Of a stretch of DNA of 22,667 nt, positions 15,646-22,667 are shown in pieces. The notes below the pieces were generated by a model. That model did no database searches. It was given only the letters and a program-made list of their open reading frames with translations, and had not been told where the DNA came from. Every line of letters begins with the position of its first letter. Position 1 is the stretch's first letter. The position numbers and the translations under genes are program-made. Source of the stretch: Evtepia sp. (GTDB lineage: Bacteria > Bacillota > Clostridia > Oscillospirales > Oscillospiraceae); contig JAHHRP010000016.1 in NCBI GenBank assembly GCA_020025735.1, forward strand, positions 1-22,667. Reading direction: 5' to 3'.

Positions 15646-15691
15646 AAAAAACACCCGTCCGCTCACAGTCTATGCTGCGTGCGGACGGGTG
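15646..15691 (-). terminator. Terminator after rsgA (end of the fmt-rsgA operon)
   Basis: CACCCGTCCGC (15681-15691 read on the minus strand) and GCGGACGGGTG (15652-15662) form a perfect 11-base stem, followed by six T on the minus strand. The 18-base loop can pair further but imperfectly. It lies 17 bases past the rsgA stop and ends 23 bases before the spoVM start codon. Confidence 0.9.
15667..15674 (-). promoter_or_regulatory. Possible SigE-type -10 element for spoVM inside the terminator loop
   Basis: CATAGACT on the minus strand differs from the SigE -10 consensus CATACACT at one position. It falls exactly in the loop of the rsgA terminator. The region 14-15 bases upstream (CACCACC) does not resemble a SigE -35, so the call is weak. 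spoVM is a SigE gene in Bacillus. Confidence 0.22.
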
Positions 15692-15707
15692 GTGCATCTG
15701 GAAATCC

Positions 15708-16601
15708 CTACGGTTTTTCCCAAGGTTTCTTTTCTTTTGCCAGCTCATATAGCCGGACATAGCTGCGGTGGCGGCTGGGGGAAATTTTCCCCTCAGCCAG
15801 AGCCTCCAGCACTGCACAGCCTTTTTCTTTCACATGAGCGCAGCCCACAAAACGGCACTGCCCTAGATAGGGTCGAAACTCCCGGAAGGTCTGAGCCAGG
15901 GTTTCCTTGTCCAGGCTCTCCCCTCCCTTTTCCTGATCAAAGGCAGAGAAGCCTGGTGTATCGGCAATGAGTCCACCTGCCACTGGAAAGAGTTCTACAT
16001 GGCGCGTGGTATGTCGGCCTCGTCCAAGCTTTTGACTAATTTCTCCTGTCGCCAGCTGGAATGTCGGGGCCAGGGTATTCAGGATGCTGGACTTGCCTAC
16101 ACCAGAGTTCCCAGTAAAGGCAGAGATCTTTCCTGCCAGCAGTGCCCGCAGTTCTTCAATCCCCTGTCCAGTAACCGCACTGATCGGCAGAGCAGGAATC
16201 CCTGCCAACTGATAAGGTGCCAATAGGTCCCAAGCTGGGACCAGATCCCATTTGTTCACACATAAGATTGGCTGGCACCCCTTGCTTTCGGCCAAGGAGA
16301 TGATCCGGTCCAGCAAGAATGAATCACTGACAGGAATTGCCCCAGACGCAATTATAATGAGTTGATCAATATTTGCCACCGCCGGTCGCTGAAAGGCGTT
16401 GCGGCGGGGCAAAATCTCATCCAAAGCCCCAGTCCCATCAGGCTGGCGGGTAATGGCCACACGATCCCCGACTAAGGGGGTAATTTTTTTATGTCGGAAT
16501 TTCCCTCTGGCCCGACAAGTCACTTCTTCTCGGCCCACTTGGACATAATAGAATCCGCTCAGGGCCTTACGGATGACCCCTTCTTCTCGTTCGTAGCTCA
16601 T
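15708..16601 (-). CDS. rsgA: Small ribosomal subunit biogenesis GTPase RsgA
   Basis: RsgA is a circularly permuted GTPase that tests late 30S subunit maturation at the decoding centre. The 297-residue protein has an N-terminal OB-type domain (about 1-70), then G motifs in permuted order: G4 NKWD 116-119, G5 SA 141-142, G1 GNSGVGKS 164-171 and G3 DTPGF 214-218. The region between G1 and G3 contains the conserved GRGRHTTR (193-200). A C-terminal zinc site follows: C249, C254, H256, C262. All key residues are present. The ATG overlaps the prkC stop in the sequence ATGA, so the two are translationally coupled. In Bacillus this protein (CpgA) is phosphorylated by PrkC, which fits its place beside the kinase. 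It ends the operon at a strong terminator. Confidence 0.97.
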   Translation of the reverse strand: MSYEREEGVIRKALSGFYYVQVGREEVTCRARGKFRHKKITPLVGDRVAITRQPDGTGALDEILPRRNAFQRPAVANIDQLIIIASGAIPVSDSFLLDRIISLAESKGCQPILCVNKWDLVPAWDLLAPYQLAGIPALPISAVTGQGIEELRALLAGKISAFTGNSGVGKSSILNTLAPTFQLATGEISQKLGRGRHTTRHVELFPVAGGLIADTPGFSAFDQEKGGESLDKETLAQTFREFRPYLGQCRFVGCAHVKEKGCAVLEALAEGKISPSRHRSYVRLYELAKEKKPWEKP

Positions 16602-18577
16602 TCGTCAAAATTCTCGCTGTAACGCTGGGACAACTCGCCATCAAAATAGATGCACACTTCCTTAACTCCAGAACCGGTAATGCTGGTGTAGATGGTTCCT
16701 TGCTCTGGGTTGACGTCCTTTTTATAGACTTCTTTTCCATCTACGGTAACTTGCACTGATACACTCTCTCGGCCATCTGTTGGCAAGGTAATCTCAATGG
16801 TCTTTGTATGCTCTGTTGGCTCAGGAGGAGGTTCTGGCCCTTTGCTCACCTGCAAGGCAATCGCAGTCCCCTCATCCACCGTAGTATTGGCGGGAACACT
16901 CTGATAGACCACCTGGCCCACTGGCTTGCTACTGAAGACCTCTGTAATATTAGAGATCGCCAGCCCTGCACTGCCCGCCATATTTCGGGCGTTTTCCAGA
17001 CCAGTCCCAGTAAGGGTTGGTACAGTAACCTTCTTGGTTTCTGGCCCAGAGCTAATGACAAGACGAACAACATCCCCGTGGCTCACTCGGTCTCCTGCCT
17101 TGGGATCACTGGAAATGACCTTCCCTTCGTCTACTGTATCCGAAGGCTCACGAGAAGGCGTATCCACCTTCAAGTCCAGCTGCTGCAAGCGTGTAACAGC
17201 GGTCTCATAAGTGTCTCCCACCACGTTAATCATTTCTACTGTTTCCTTCCCAGCACTGACCACCACATTGATCGTGATTGCTCCTTCATCCTGGGTTACT
17301 TCTGTTCCAGAAACAGGGTCTTGGGAGATGATCTCTCCCGCTTCATACTCGTCGCTAGGCTGGCGAGATTTTTCTTTTATTTTAAAGTGTTTGAGGATTT
17401 CCTGATCCTTGGACACCTGATCGATCTGCTCTCCCAGCAGATCTGGTACCCGCAAGACATTCTCTTTTTCAAACAAACCGCTGAAAAAGGTCAGCCATAG
17501 AAAAATGCCCACACCCACTAGAAAGACTACCACCACAATCGGAATGATTAACGTCCTCTTACGCTCCTGCGTCTCCTCATACTCTTGCTCCGACGGATAA
17601 TGCCGGGGAGACGGCGCAGGGCGCGGTCGTGCAGGGGGGCGCTGACGACGGCTCAAAGAACTGGTACTGTCCACAGTCTGAGTCGGCTCATCAGGAACAG
17701 GCTGATTGCCATGAAAACTGGCTAGGTTATAGTGGAACTCCACCTGGGGATTTTTACGAAACTCCTCCAAATCTCGGAGCATAGCTTCCGCATTCATGTA
17801 CCGCAGGTCAATCCGGGACGCCATCGCCTTCATGGTGATTTCCTCCAGCCCCGCAGGAATATCAGGAATGATCTCCCGAGGTGACATGGGCTTGGCACTA
17901 ATATGCTGAATGGCCACAGATACCGGAGAATCTCCATCGAAAGGCAGGCGTCCGGTAAGCATTTCATAAAGGACCACACCAGCTGAATAGATGTCTGCTC
18001 GGGCATCGATATGACTGCCTCTAGCCTGCTCAGGAGAAATATAGTGTACAGAGCCCAATGCCTCCTGGGTAAGGGTATTCTGTGCGGCAGACATGATCCG
18101 TGCAATGCCGAAGTCGGCCACTTTTACGCTGCCATCCCGCAAGACCATAATATTTTGTGGTTTGATGTCCCGGTGGATGATTCCCCGACCATGGGCATGA
18201 CCTAAGGCCCGGACAATCTGCGTAATAAAATACAAGGATTCCCGCCAGTTCAAGCGGCCTTCCTTTTTCTGCATGTACTGTTTCAGGGTGATGCCATCGA
18301 TGAGCTCCATAACAATATAGTCCAAGTCATCTCCCTTGCTCACATCGTATACCGAGACGATATTGGGATGGGAGAGCATGGCTACTGCCTGGGCCTCCTC
18401 GTGAAACCGGCGGCGGAATTCTGCATCAGCCGCTAGATCCCGCTTGAGCACCTTAATGGCTACATAGCGGTGCAGCCGATGGCAATACGCCTTATAGACC
18501 ACTGCCATTCCACCGACCCCGATCACATCCAGGATCTCATATCGGTTGTCGAGCATTTTACCGATGTATTGGTTCAT
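16598..18577 (-). CDS. prkC: Serine/threonine protein kinase PrkC with PASTA repeats
   Basis: PrkC is a single-pass membrane Hanks-type kinase whose outer PASTA repeats sense peptidoglycan fragments; it governs germination, wall metabolism and translation factors. The 659-residue protein has a cytoplasmic kinase domain at about 12-270: P-loop GVGGMAVVYKA 20-30, K42 in VAIKVL, HRDIKPQN 135-142, DFG 155-157 and SPEQA 181-185. A proline/arginine-rich juxtamembrane stretch (310-325) precedes one membrane segment (about 342-364). Three PASTA repeats lie at about 376-443, 446-511 and 515-580, followed by a beta-rich tail at about 590-659 that I cannot assign. The start at 18577 is chosen for GAGGAGGAG before the ATG; 15 further upstream codons overlap prpC. 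It lies 16 bases from the prpC stop and overlaps rsgA by four bases. Confidence 0.97.
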   Translation of the reverse strand: MNQYIGKMLDNRYEILDVIGVGGMAVVYKAYCHRLHRYVAIKVLKRDLAADAEFRRRFHEEAQAVAMLSHPNIVSVYDVSKGDDLDYIVMELIDGITLKQYMQKKEGRLNWRESLYFITQIVRALGHAHGRGIIHRDIKPQNIMVLRDGSVKVADFGIARIMSAAQNTLTQEALGSVHYISPEQARGSHIDARADIYSAGVVLYEMLTGRLPFDGDSPVSVAIQHISAKPMSPREIIPDIPAGLEEITMKAMASRIDLRYMNAEAMLRDLEEFRKNPQVEFHYNLASFHGNQPVPDEPTQTVDSTSSLSRRQRPPARPRPAPSPRHYPSEQEYEETQERKRTLIIPIVVVVFLVGVGIFLWLTFFSGLFEKENVLRVPDLLGEQIDQVSKDQEILKHFKIKEKSRQPSDEYEAGEIISQDPVSGTEVTQDEGAITINVVVSAGKETVEMINVVGDTYETAVTRLQQLDLKVDTPSREPSDTVDEGKVISSDPKAGDRVSHGDVVRLVISSGPETKKVTVPTLTGTGLENARNMAGSAGLAISNITEVFSSKPVGQVVYQSVPANTTVDEGTAIALQVSKGPEPPPEPTEHTKTIEITLPTDGRESVSVQVTVDGKEVYKKDVNPEQGTIYTSITGSGVKEVCIYFDGELSQRYSENFDE

Positions 18578-18593
18578 GGTAACACACTCCTCC

Positions 18594-19328
18594 TCACAAA
18601 TGGAACAGCACGACGGTAACATTATCCGGCGCGCCGCTGTCCAGGGTGCGGGTCACAAGCCGTTGGCAGACCTCCTGGGGGGTCCCGCCGTCCAGAATCT
18701 CCCGGTGGATCTCTTGGTCCGTGACTTCGTTAATTAGACCATCAGAGCATAACAGAATCCAGTCTCCTTCTGCCACTGTTTCGTGGAAAAGATCCGCTTT
18801 CACCTTCCGGGAGGTCCCAAGGGCTCTGGTAATTAAGTTCTTCTGGGGATGGCATCTGGCCTGTTCGGGTGTCAGATCCCCCTTTGCCACCAAGTCCTCC
18901 ACCACAGAGTGATCCCGCGTGATACGCCGAATGGATTCCTTTGTAACGTGATAAGCCCTGCTATCCCCCACATTGACCACCCAGAGGCTGTTTCCTTGCA
19001 GGATCAGACCAACCAACGTAGTACCCATGCCCACACAGTCAGCATCTGTCTCGGCCTTGAGGTAAACCACTCGGTTGGCATCCTCTGCTGCAGACAACAG
19101 CAGATCAGCCGCAGGGGGAGGGCCTTCCAGATCTTTCAGCTGCTCTAGGTGTGTACAAAAGGTTTCTACCGCCATCTTGCTGGCAATATCACCAGCCTTT
19201 GCTCCACCCATGCCATCACATACAACACCCCAAGCAAGGCTCTCCTCTTCTATAAACTCATATGCACAGGAATCCTGGTTTTCCCTTCGTACGATTCCTC
19301 TGTCCGTCAGCCCCCACACCGAAACCAT
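18594..19328 (-). CDS. prpC: PP2C-type protein phosphatase PrpC/Stp
   Basis: This 244-residue metal-dependent phosphatase removes phosphate from serine and threonine and opposes PrkC. The PP2C motifs are complete: ENQD 16-19, VCDGMGG 36-42 (D38 and G39 hold the metal pair), GMGTTLV 100-106, GDSRAY 121-126, SDGL 195-198 and the closing DN at 235-236. It lacks a membrane segment and should be cytoplasmic. AAAGGAG precedes the ATG. It lies 28 bases after rlmN and 16 bases before prkC, the usual kinase-phosphatase pairing. Confidence 0.97.
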   Translation of the reverse strand: MVSVWGLTDRGIVRRENQDSCAYEFIEEESLAWGVVCDGMGGAKAGDIASKMAVETFCTHLEQLKDLEGPPPAADLLLSAAEDANRVVYLKAETDADCVGMGTTLVGLILQGNSLWVVNVGDSRAYHVTKESIRRITRDHSVVEDLVAKGDLTPEQARCHPQKNLITRALGTSRKVKADLFHETVAEGDWILLCSDGLINEVTDQEIHREILDGGTPQEVCQRLVTRTLDSGAPDNVTVVLFHL

Positions 19329-19356
19329 GGGAAATCATCTCCTTTCACATCTGCAC

Positions 19357-20391
19357 TCATGTCCGCTCCTCCCGGCTCTTCTGCGCTTTTCGCCGCAACT
19401 GGCCACAGGAGGCATCAATATCACTGCCCAGCCGCCGCCGGACAGTAGCAGTAATCCCCCGTTTTTCCAGCTGCCGTTGGAAAGCGGATACATGGGTACT
19501 GGGCCTTAAAGGACTCTCCTGCACATGATTGAGCGGAATTAGGTTCACATGTGCTACCGTCCCTTCCAACTGATCGGCCAGCAGAGCAGCTTGTTGCGGC
19601 GTATCATTGACTCCCTCAATCATAGCATACTCATAAGAGATCCGACGACCAGTTTTCGCAAAGTATCTACGGCAGGCAGCAAATAACGCCTCCACTCCAA
19701 TGCCCCGATTGATGGGCATCAACGCACTGCGCGTTGCATCGTCCGGTGCGTGGAGTGAAACTGATAATGTCAGCTGCAAGCCCTCTTCTGCCAACCGATC
19801 CATTCCCTTAATCAATCCACAGGTCGATAGGGAAATGTGACGCATCCCAATATTCAGTCCATCAGGGTGATGGACCAAAGTGAGAAAACGCCGCACATTG
19901 TCATAGTTATCCAAAGGCTCTCCAATGCCCATGAGGACAATGTTGGAAATGGTCAGGTCAGCATCCTTCTGCGTGAAAATCACCTGATCCAGCAGTTCCC
20001 CCGCCGTCAGGTTCCGCACCTTTCCTCCAATGGTGGATGCACAAAAAGCACATCCCATCGCACACCCAACCTGGGAGGAAATGCACACAGAGTTTCCATG
20101 ATGGTAACGCATGAGAACGGTCTCGATACAGTTGCCGTCAGCAAGCCTCCAAAGATATTTTATGGTGCCATCCAGCTTTGAGACCTGTTTTCTTTCCACA
20201 GTAAGGGGGGATATCCCTCCCTCCTGGTCGATTTTTGCCCGCAGCGCTTTCGGCAGATTCGTCATCTCTTCGGTAGAAGTCACACCGCGACTCAACCATT
20301 GAAAGAGCTGCTTGGCACGAAAGGCGGGCTGTCCCTGAAGGCGGCACCAAGAAACCAGTTCTTCTGGGGTCATTGATTTCAGATCAGTCAT
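19357..20391 (-). CDS. rlmN: Dual-specificity 23S rRNA/tRNA adenine-C2 methyltransferase RlmN
   Basis: RlmN is a radical-SAM enzyme that methylates C2 of A2503 in 23S rRNA and of A37 in some tRNAs. The 344-residue protein has an N-terminal helical domain, the radical-SAM iron-sulphur ligands C110, C114 and C117 in VGCAMGCAFCAS, GIGEPLDNY (155-163), and the C-terminal catalytic cysteine C329 in IDASCGQL, which forms the methyl-transfer intermediate with a second cysteine. The start at 20391 is fixed by AAAGGAGGAGG; a frame continuing to 20523 lies wholly inside rsmB. It overlaps the rsmB end by 8 bases. The length is slightly shorter than that of the B. subtilis enzyme at the N-terminus, with no catalytic part missing. 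Confidence 0.97.
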   Translation of the reverse strand: MTDLKSMTPEELVSWCRLQGQPAFRAKQLFQWLSRGVTSTEEMTNLPKALRAKIDQEGGISPLTVERKQVSKLDGTIKYLWRLADGNCIETVLMRYHHGNSVCISSQVGCAMGCAFCASTIGGKVRNLTAGELLDQVIFTQKDADLTISNIVLMGIGEPLDNYDNVRRFLTLVHHPDGLNIGMRHISLSTCGLIKGMDRLAEEGLQLTLSVSLHAPDDATRSALMPINRGIGVEALFAACRRYFAKTGRRISYEYAMIEGVNDTPQQAALLADQLEGTVAHVNLIPLNHVQESPLRPSTHVSAFQRQLEKRGITATVRRRLGSDIDASCGQLRRKAQKSREERT

Positions 20392-21721
20392 GGGCCTCCT
20401 CCTTTCGGAGTTTCGCCAAGAAAAAGCCATCTGTCTCCAGCCGTTGAGGCCAAAGGGTAATCTGTCCCTCTCGGACCTGCCCCACTGGACCTGGCAGCTG
20501 GAATATTTCCAAGGAAAACGCACTGTGGCGGGACAAAAATTCCTGGACTACAACCTCATTTTCACAGGGACGCAGAGTGCAGGTAGAGTAGAGCAAAACT
20601 CCGCCAGGCTTGACGTATCGGCATACGTTATCCAAAATCGCCCCCTGGACTGCTGGCAAACCTGCCAGCTCCTCCTGCTGCTTATAACGAATCTCCGGCT
20701 TTTTCCGAATCACACCCAGACCAGAGCAAGGCACATCAGCCAGCACCGTGTCAAAGGTTTCTTCCCACTCCCTGCGATATTTTTTTGCATCCATCACCTG
20801 GGCTGTCAAACTAGTCAATCCCAACCGATTTGCCCCTGCTTGGATCAGCTTCTTTTTGTGGGCATGGATGTCACAGGAGAAAATCTCCCCCTGATCTCCC
20901 ATCACCATAGCCGCAGCAAAGGATTTCCCTCCTGGTGCTGCACAAGCATCCAGAACTTTGCTGCCAGGGCGCAATCCCGCAGCCAACACCGCCAAACGGG
21001 CAGCAGGATCTTGTGGATAAACCATTCCTTCTTCCCAGACCTTGCTCTGGGTCAGGTCTCCAGTACCCGTGAGGATGAGACAATCAGGAAGCCAGTGGTG
21101 AGCAGTCACCATGACCCCTTCCTTCTCCAGTTCCTGGATCACCTCCTGGGAAGAAAAGCGGACTGTGTTCACTTGAACAATCACCGGTGGCTCTCCGTTA
21201 TCCCAGCGCAGCAAGTCTTCCAGCTCCTCCGTTGGCAGACACGCTCCCCACTCGTCCACAAGCCACTTGGGGTGGCTGTAAAGAAGAGAGAGATAGTCCC
21301 TCGGATCGCTTTGGTCCAGGACTGGAAGCTGGTCCAGGTGGCGGGCCAGGTTCCGCAAAATTCCATTGACCATACCTCCTGCCCGGGGATTCTTACAGTG
21401 CTTTTTGGTCAGCTCCACAGCCTCACTCACAGCAGCGTTGAGAGGGATTTTTGTCAAAAAGAGCATCTGGTACAACCCCAAACGAAGGTTATTGCGCACC
21501 TTGCTCTCCATTTTTTCCAATTTCATGGTGGAATACCGCTGGATATAGTAGTCTAGCAGCATCCTATTTTGAAGGACACCGAAACACAGACGCGTCGCCA
21601 ATGCGGCATCACGTCTGTCTAACGCCTGAGTCTGGATGATTTTCTTTAGATGTCCATTAGACCAGGCTTTTTGACGCTCCATCGCCACCAAGGTCAACAG
21701 AGCAGCTTCTCTGGCAGACAT
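20384..21721 (-). CDS. rsmB: 16S rRNA cytosine-967 C5-methyltransferase RsmB
   Basis: RsmB methylates C967 of 16S rRNA with S-adenosylmethionine. The 445-residue protein has a NusB-like RNA-binding N-terminal domain (about 1-135) followed by a methyltransferase domain: DACAAPGGK 258-266 binds the cofactor, DVPCSG 329-334 (C332) and STCT 379-382 (C381) supply the two conserved cysteines. Length and order match the family. GGAGGG precedes the ATG. The fmt stop is 31 bases upstream and rlmN overlaps its end by 8 bases, so it sits within one operon. Confidence 0.97.
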   Translation of the reverse strand: MSAREAALLTLVAMERQKAWSNGHLKKIIQTQALDRRDAALATRLCFGVLQNRMLLDYYIQRYSTMKLEKMESKVRNNLRLGLYQMLFLTKIPLNAAVSEAVELTKKHCKNPRAGGMVNGILRNLARHLDQLPVLDQSDPRDYLSLLYSHPKWLVDEWGACLPTEELEDLLRWDNGEPPVIVQVNTVRFSSQEVIQELEKEGVMVTAHHWLPDCLILTGTGDLTQSKVWEEGMVYPQDPAARLAVLAAGLRPGSKVLDACAAPGGKSFAAAMVMGDQGEIFSCDIHAHKKKLIQAGANRLGLTSLTAQVMDAKKYRREWEETFDTVLADVPCSGLGVIRKKPEIRYKQQEELAGLPAVQGAILDNVCRYVKPGGVLLYSTCTLRPCENEVVVQEFLSRHSAFSLEIFQLPGPVGQVREGQITLWPQRLETDGFFLAKLRKEEAHD

Positions 21722-21752
21722 TGTTCGGGTCCCTCCTTTCTTGTTTTCTTCC

Positions 21753-22667
21753 TCAATCTACGGGGATGGTATGGCCCCGCAGATAATCCGCAGCAGCAAG
21801 CCGCTTCCCTCCATCTGCCTGGAGGCGATCAATCCGCAGCACACTGCCATCACCGCAAGCCAGCTTCAAACCAGTTTTGTCTGCTGCCACCACACTGCCT
21901 GGTGTCTTGCTCGTTGTCTCGTCCAGAACGGTAGTTTCCAAAATCTTGCATCGAACTCCGCCCAGTTCCGTCACTGCGGCGGGCCAGGGAATCAGACCAC
22001 GGACCTGATCGTGAAGGGCGCGGGCCGAACGAGTGAAGTCCATGGGGGACAAAGCCCGGCTGAGCATCGGTGCCAAAGTAACTTGACTCTCCTCCTGCGG
22101 TGTCCGCGTGGCAGTACCGTCAGCCAACTTCTCCACTGTCCTCACCAGCAGGTCAGCGCCCAGGACAGCCAGACGGTCATGCAGATCCTCTACTGTCTCA
22201 TCAGGGTCAATGGGGGTAGCCAGCTGAGAAATGATATCCCCGGCGTCCAATGCCATGGCCATATGCATAATGGTAACGCCTGTTTCCTGATCCCCGTTGA
22301 GAATCGCCCAGTGGATCGGCGCTGCACCACGGTACTTCGGAAGCAAAGACGAATGGACATTGATACAGCCCAGCTTCGGATAGTCCAAAATCTCCTGGGG
22401 CAGAATGCGGCCATAAGCCGCTACCACAATCAGATCGGGGGCCAGCTGCTGGATGGTCTCCAAGGCAGTGCCGTCCCGAAGCTTGGCAGGCTGAAAGACT
22501 GGAATCTCCAACCGCTGCGCACAAAGTTTCACTGGGGTAGGTTGGAGTTTCATCCCCCGGTTTTTGGGTTTGTCTGGCTGGCTAAACACACCCACCATCT
22601 GATGCCCAGCAGCAGACAAGGATTCCAGGGAAGGTACCGCAAAATCTGGTGTGCCCATGAACAGGAT
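21753..22667 (-). CDS. fmt: Methionyl-tRNA formyltransferase (5' end cut by window edge)
   Basis: Fmt formylates initiator methionyl-tRNA using 10-formyltetrahydrofolate. The frame is open to the window edge and reads ILFMGTPDFAVPSLESL. The family normally starts M-(K/R)-ILFMGTP, so only one or two codons should be missing; the internal ATG at 22658 is not the true start. Counting from that internal Met, the catalytic trio is N100 and H102 in CINVHSSLLPKYRG and D138 in ALDAGD. The C-terminal tRNA-binding domain follows, with the typical PWPAAVTEL. In other Firmicutes the upstream partners are def and priA, which would lie just outside the window. rsmB starts 31 bases downstream of its stop. 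Confidence 0.97.
   Translation of the reverse strand: MLFMGTPDFAVPSLESLSAAGHQMVGVFSQPDKPKNRGMKLQPTPVKLCAQRLEIPVFQPAKLRDGTALETIQQLAPDLIVVAAYGRILPQEILDYPKLGCINVHSSLLPKYRGAAPIHWAILNGDQETGVTIMHMAMALDAGDIISQLATPIDPDETVEDLHDRLAVLGADLLVRTVEKLADGTATRTPQEESQVTLAPMLSRALSPMDFTRSARALHDQVRGLIPWPAAVTELGGVRCKILETTVLDETTSKTPGSVVAADKTGLKLACGDGSVLRIDRLQADGGKRLAAADYLRGHTIPVD

Noticed and set aside
20392..20523. N-terminal extension of RlmN to 20523
   Set aside because: It would be wholly within rsmB and unlike other RlmN N-termini. The ATG at 20391 has AAAGGAGGAGG before it.
20390..21556. Long plus-strand open frame of 388 codons opposite rsmB
   Set aside because: It lies entirely antisense to rsmB, which has complete family motifs. 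The translation has no recognisable domain and looks like low-stop antisense of a G+C-rich gene.

Overview
The window looks like chromosomal core sequence from an anaerobic, endospore-forming member of the Clostridia. The nearest fit is an Oscillospiraceae-type gut Firmicute of moderately high G+C (Flavonifractor / Intestinimonas / Lawsonibacter-like), judged from protein style and not from a database search. The pointers are AddAB instead of RecBCD, PrpC/PrkC with PASTA repeats next to RsgA, strong AGGAGG-type ribosome binding sites, a pyrophosphate-type phosphofructokinase, and two spore-coat morphogenesis genes. No mobile elements, CRISPR arrays, rRNA or tRNA genes are visible. No stretch longer than about 230 bases lacks an annotated gene.

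Layout, left to right; everything is on the minus strand except pfp. (1) 1-2445: a flavin reductase-family protein, the ribosome-associated GTPase HflX and a YigZ/IMPACT-family protein form a tight three-gene unit whose last gene runs off the left edge. (2) 2589-2879: rpmE (L31) with its own strong promoter and a clean terminator. (3) 2913-11406: a polytopic membrane protein fused to a spermidine-synthase-like methyltransferase fold, then addB and addA, which make the double-strand-break repair nuclease-helicase. (4) 11429-13905: a glycolytic pair, fba (minus) and pfp (plus), transcribed divergently from two promoters that appear to share one palindromic -35 hexamer, TTGCAA. (5) 13954-15623: a small sporulation unit, spoVM (only 22 codons) followed by a sipL-like SPOCS/LysM gene, bounded by terminators. 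(6) 15708-22667: the conserved fmt-rsmB-rlmN-prpC-prkC-rsgA operon, with overlapping or nearly touching genes; fmt runs off the right edge.

How the genes work together: fmt, rsmB, rlmN, rsgA, hflX and rpmE all serve translation initiation, rRNA modification or ribosome assembly and rescue. PrpC and PrkC are the opposed phosphatase and kinase that sense cell-wall muropeptides and are known in Bacillus to act on translation GTPases, including RsgA (CpgA). Pfp makes fructose-1,6-bisphosphate and Fba cleaves it. SpoVM marks the curved forespore membrane and SipL-type proteins bind SpoIVA on that surface, so the two adjacent genes plausibly build the base of the spore coat. Relative to Bacillus subtilis (prpC-prkC-cpgA-rpe-thiN-spoVM-rpmB), rpe and thiN are absent between rsgA and spoVM, while the position of spoVM is kept.
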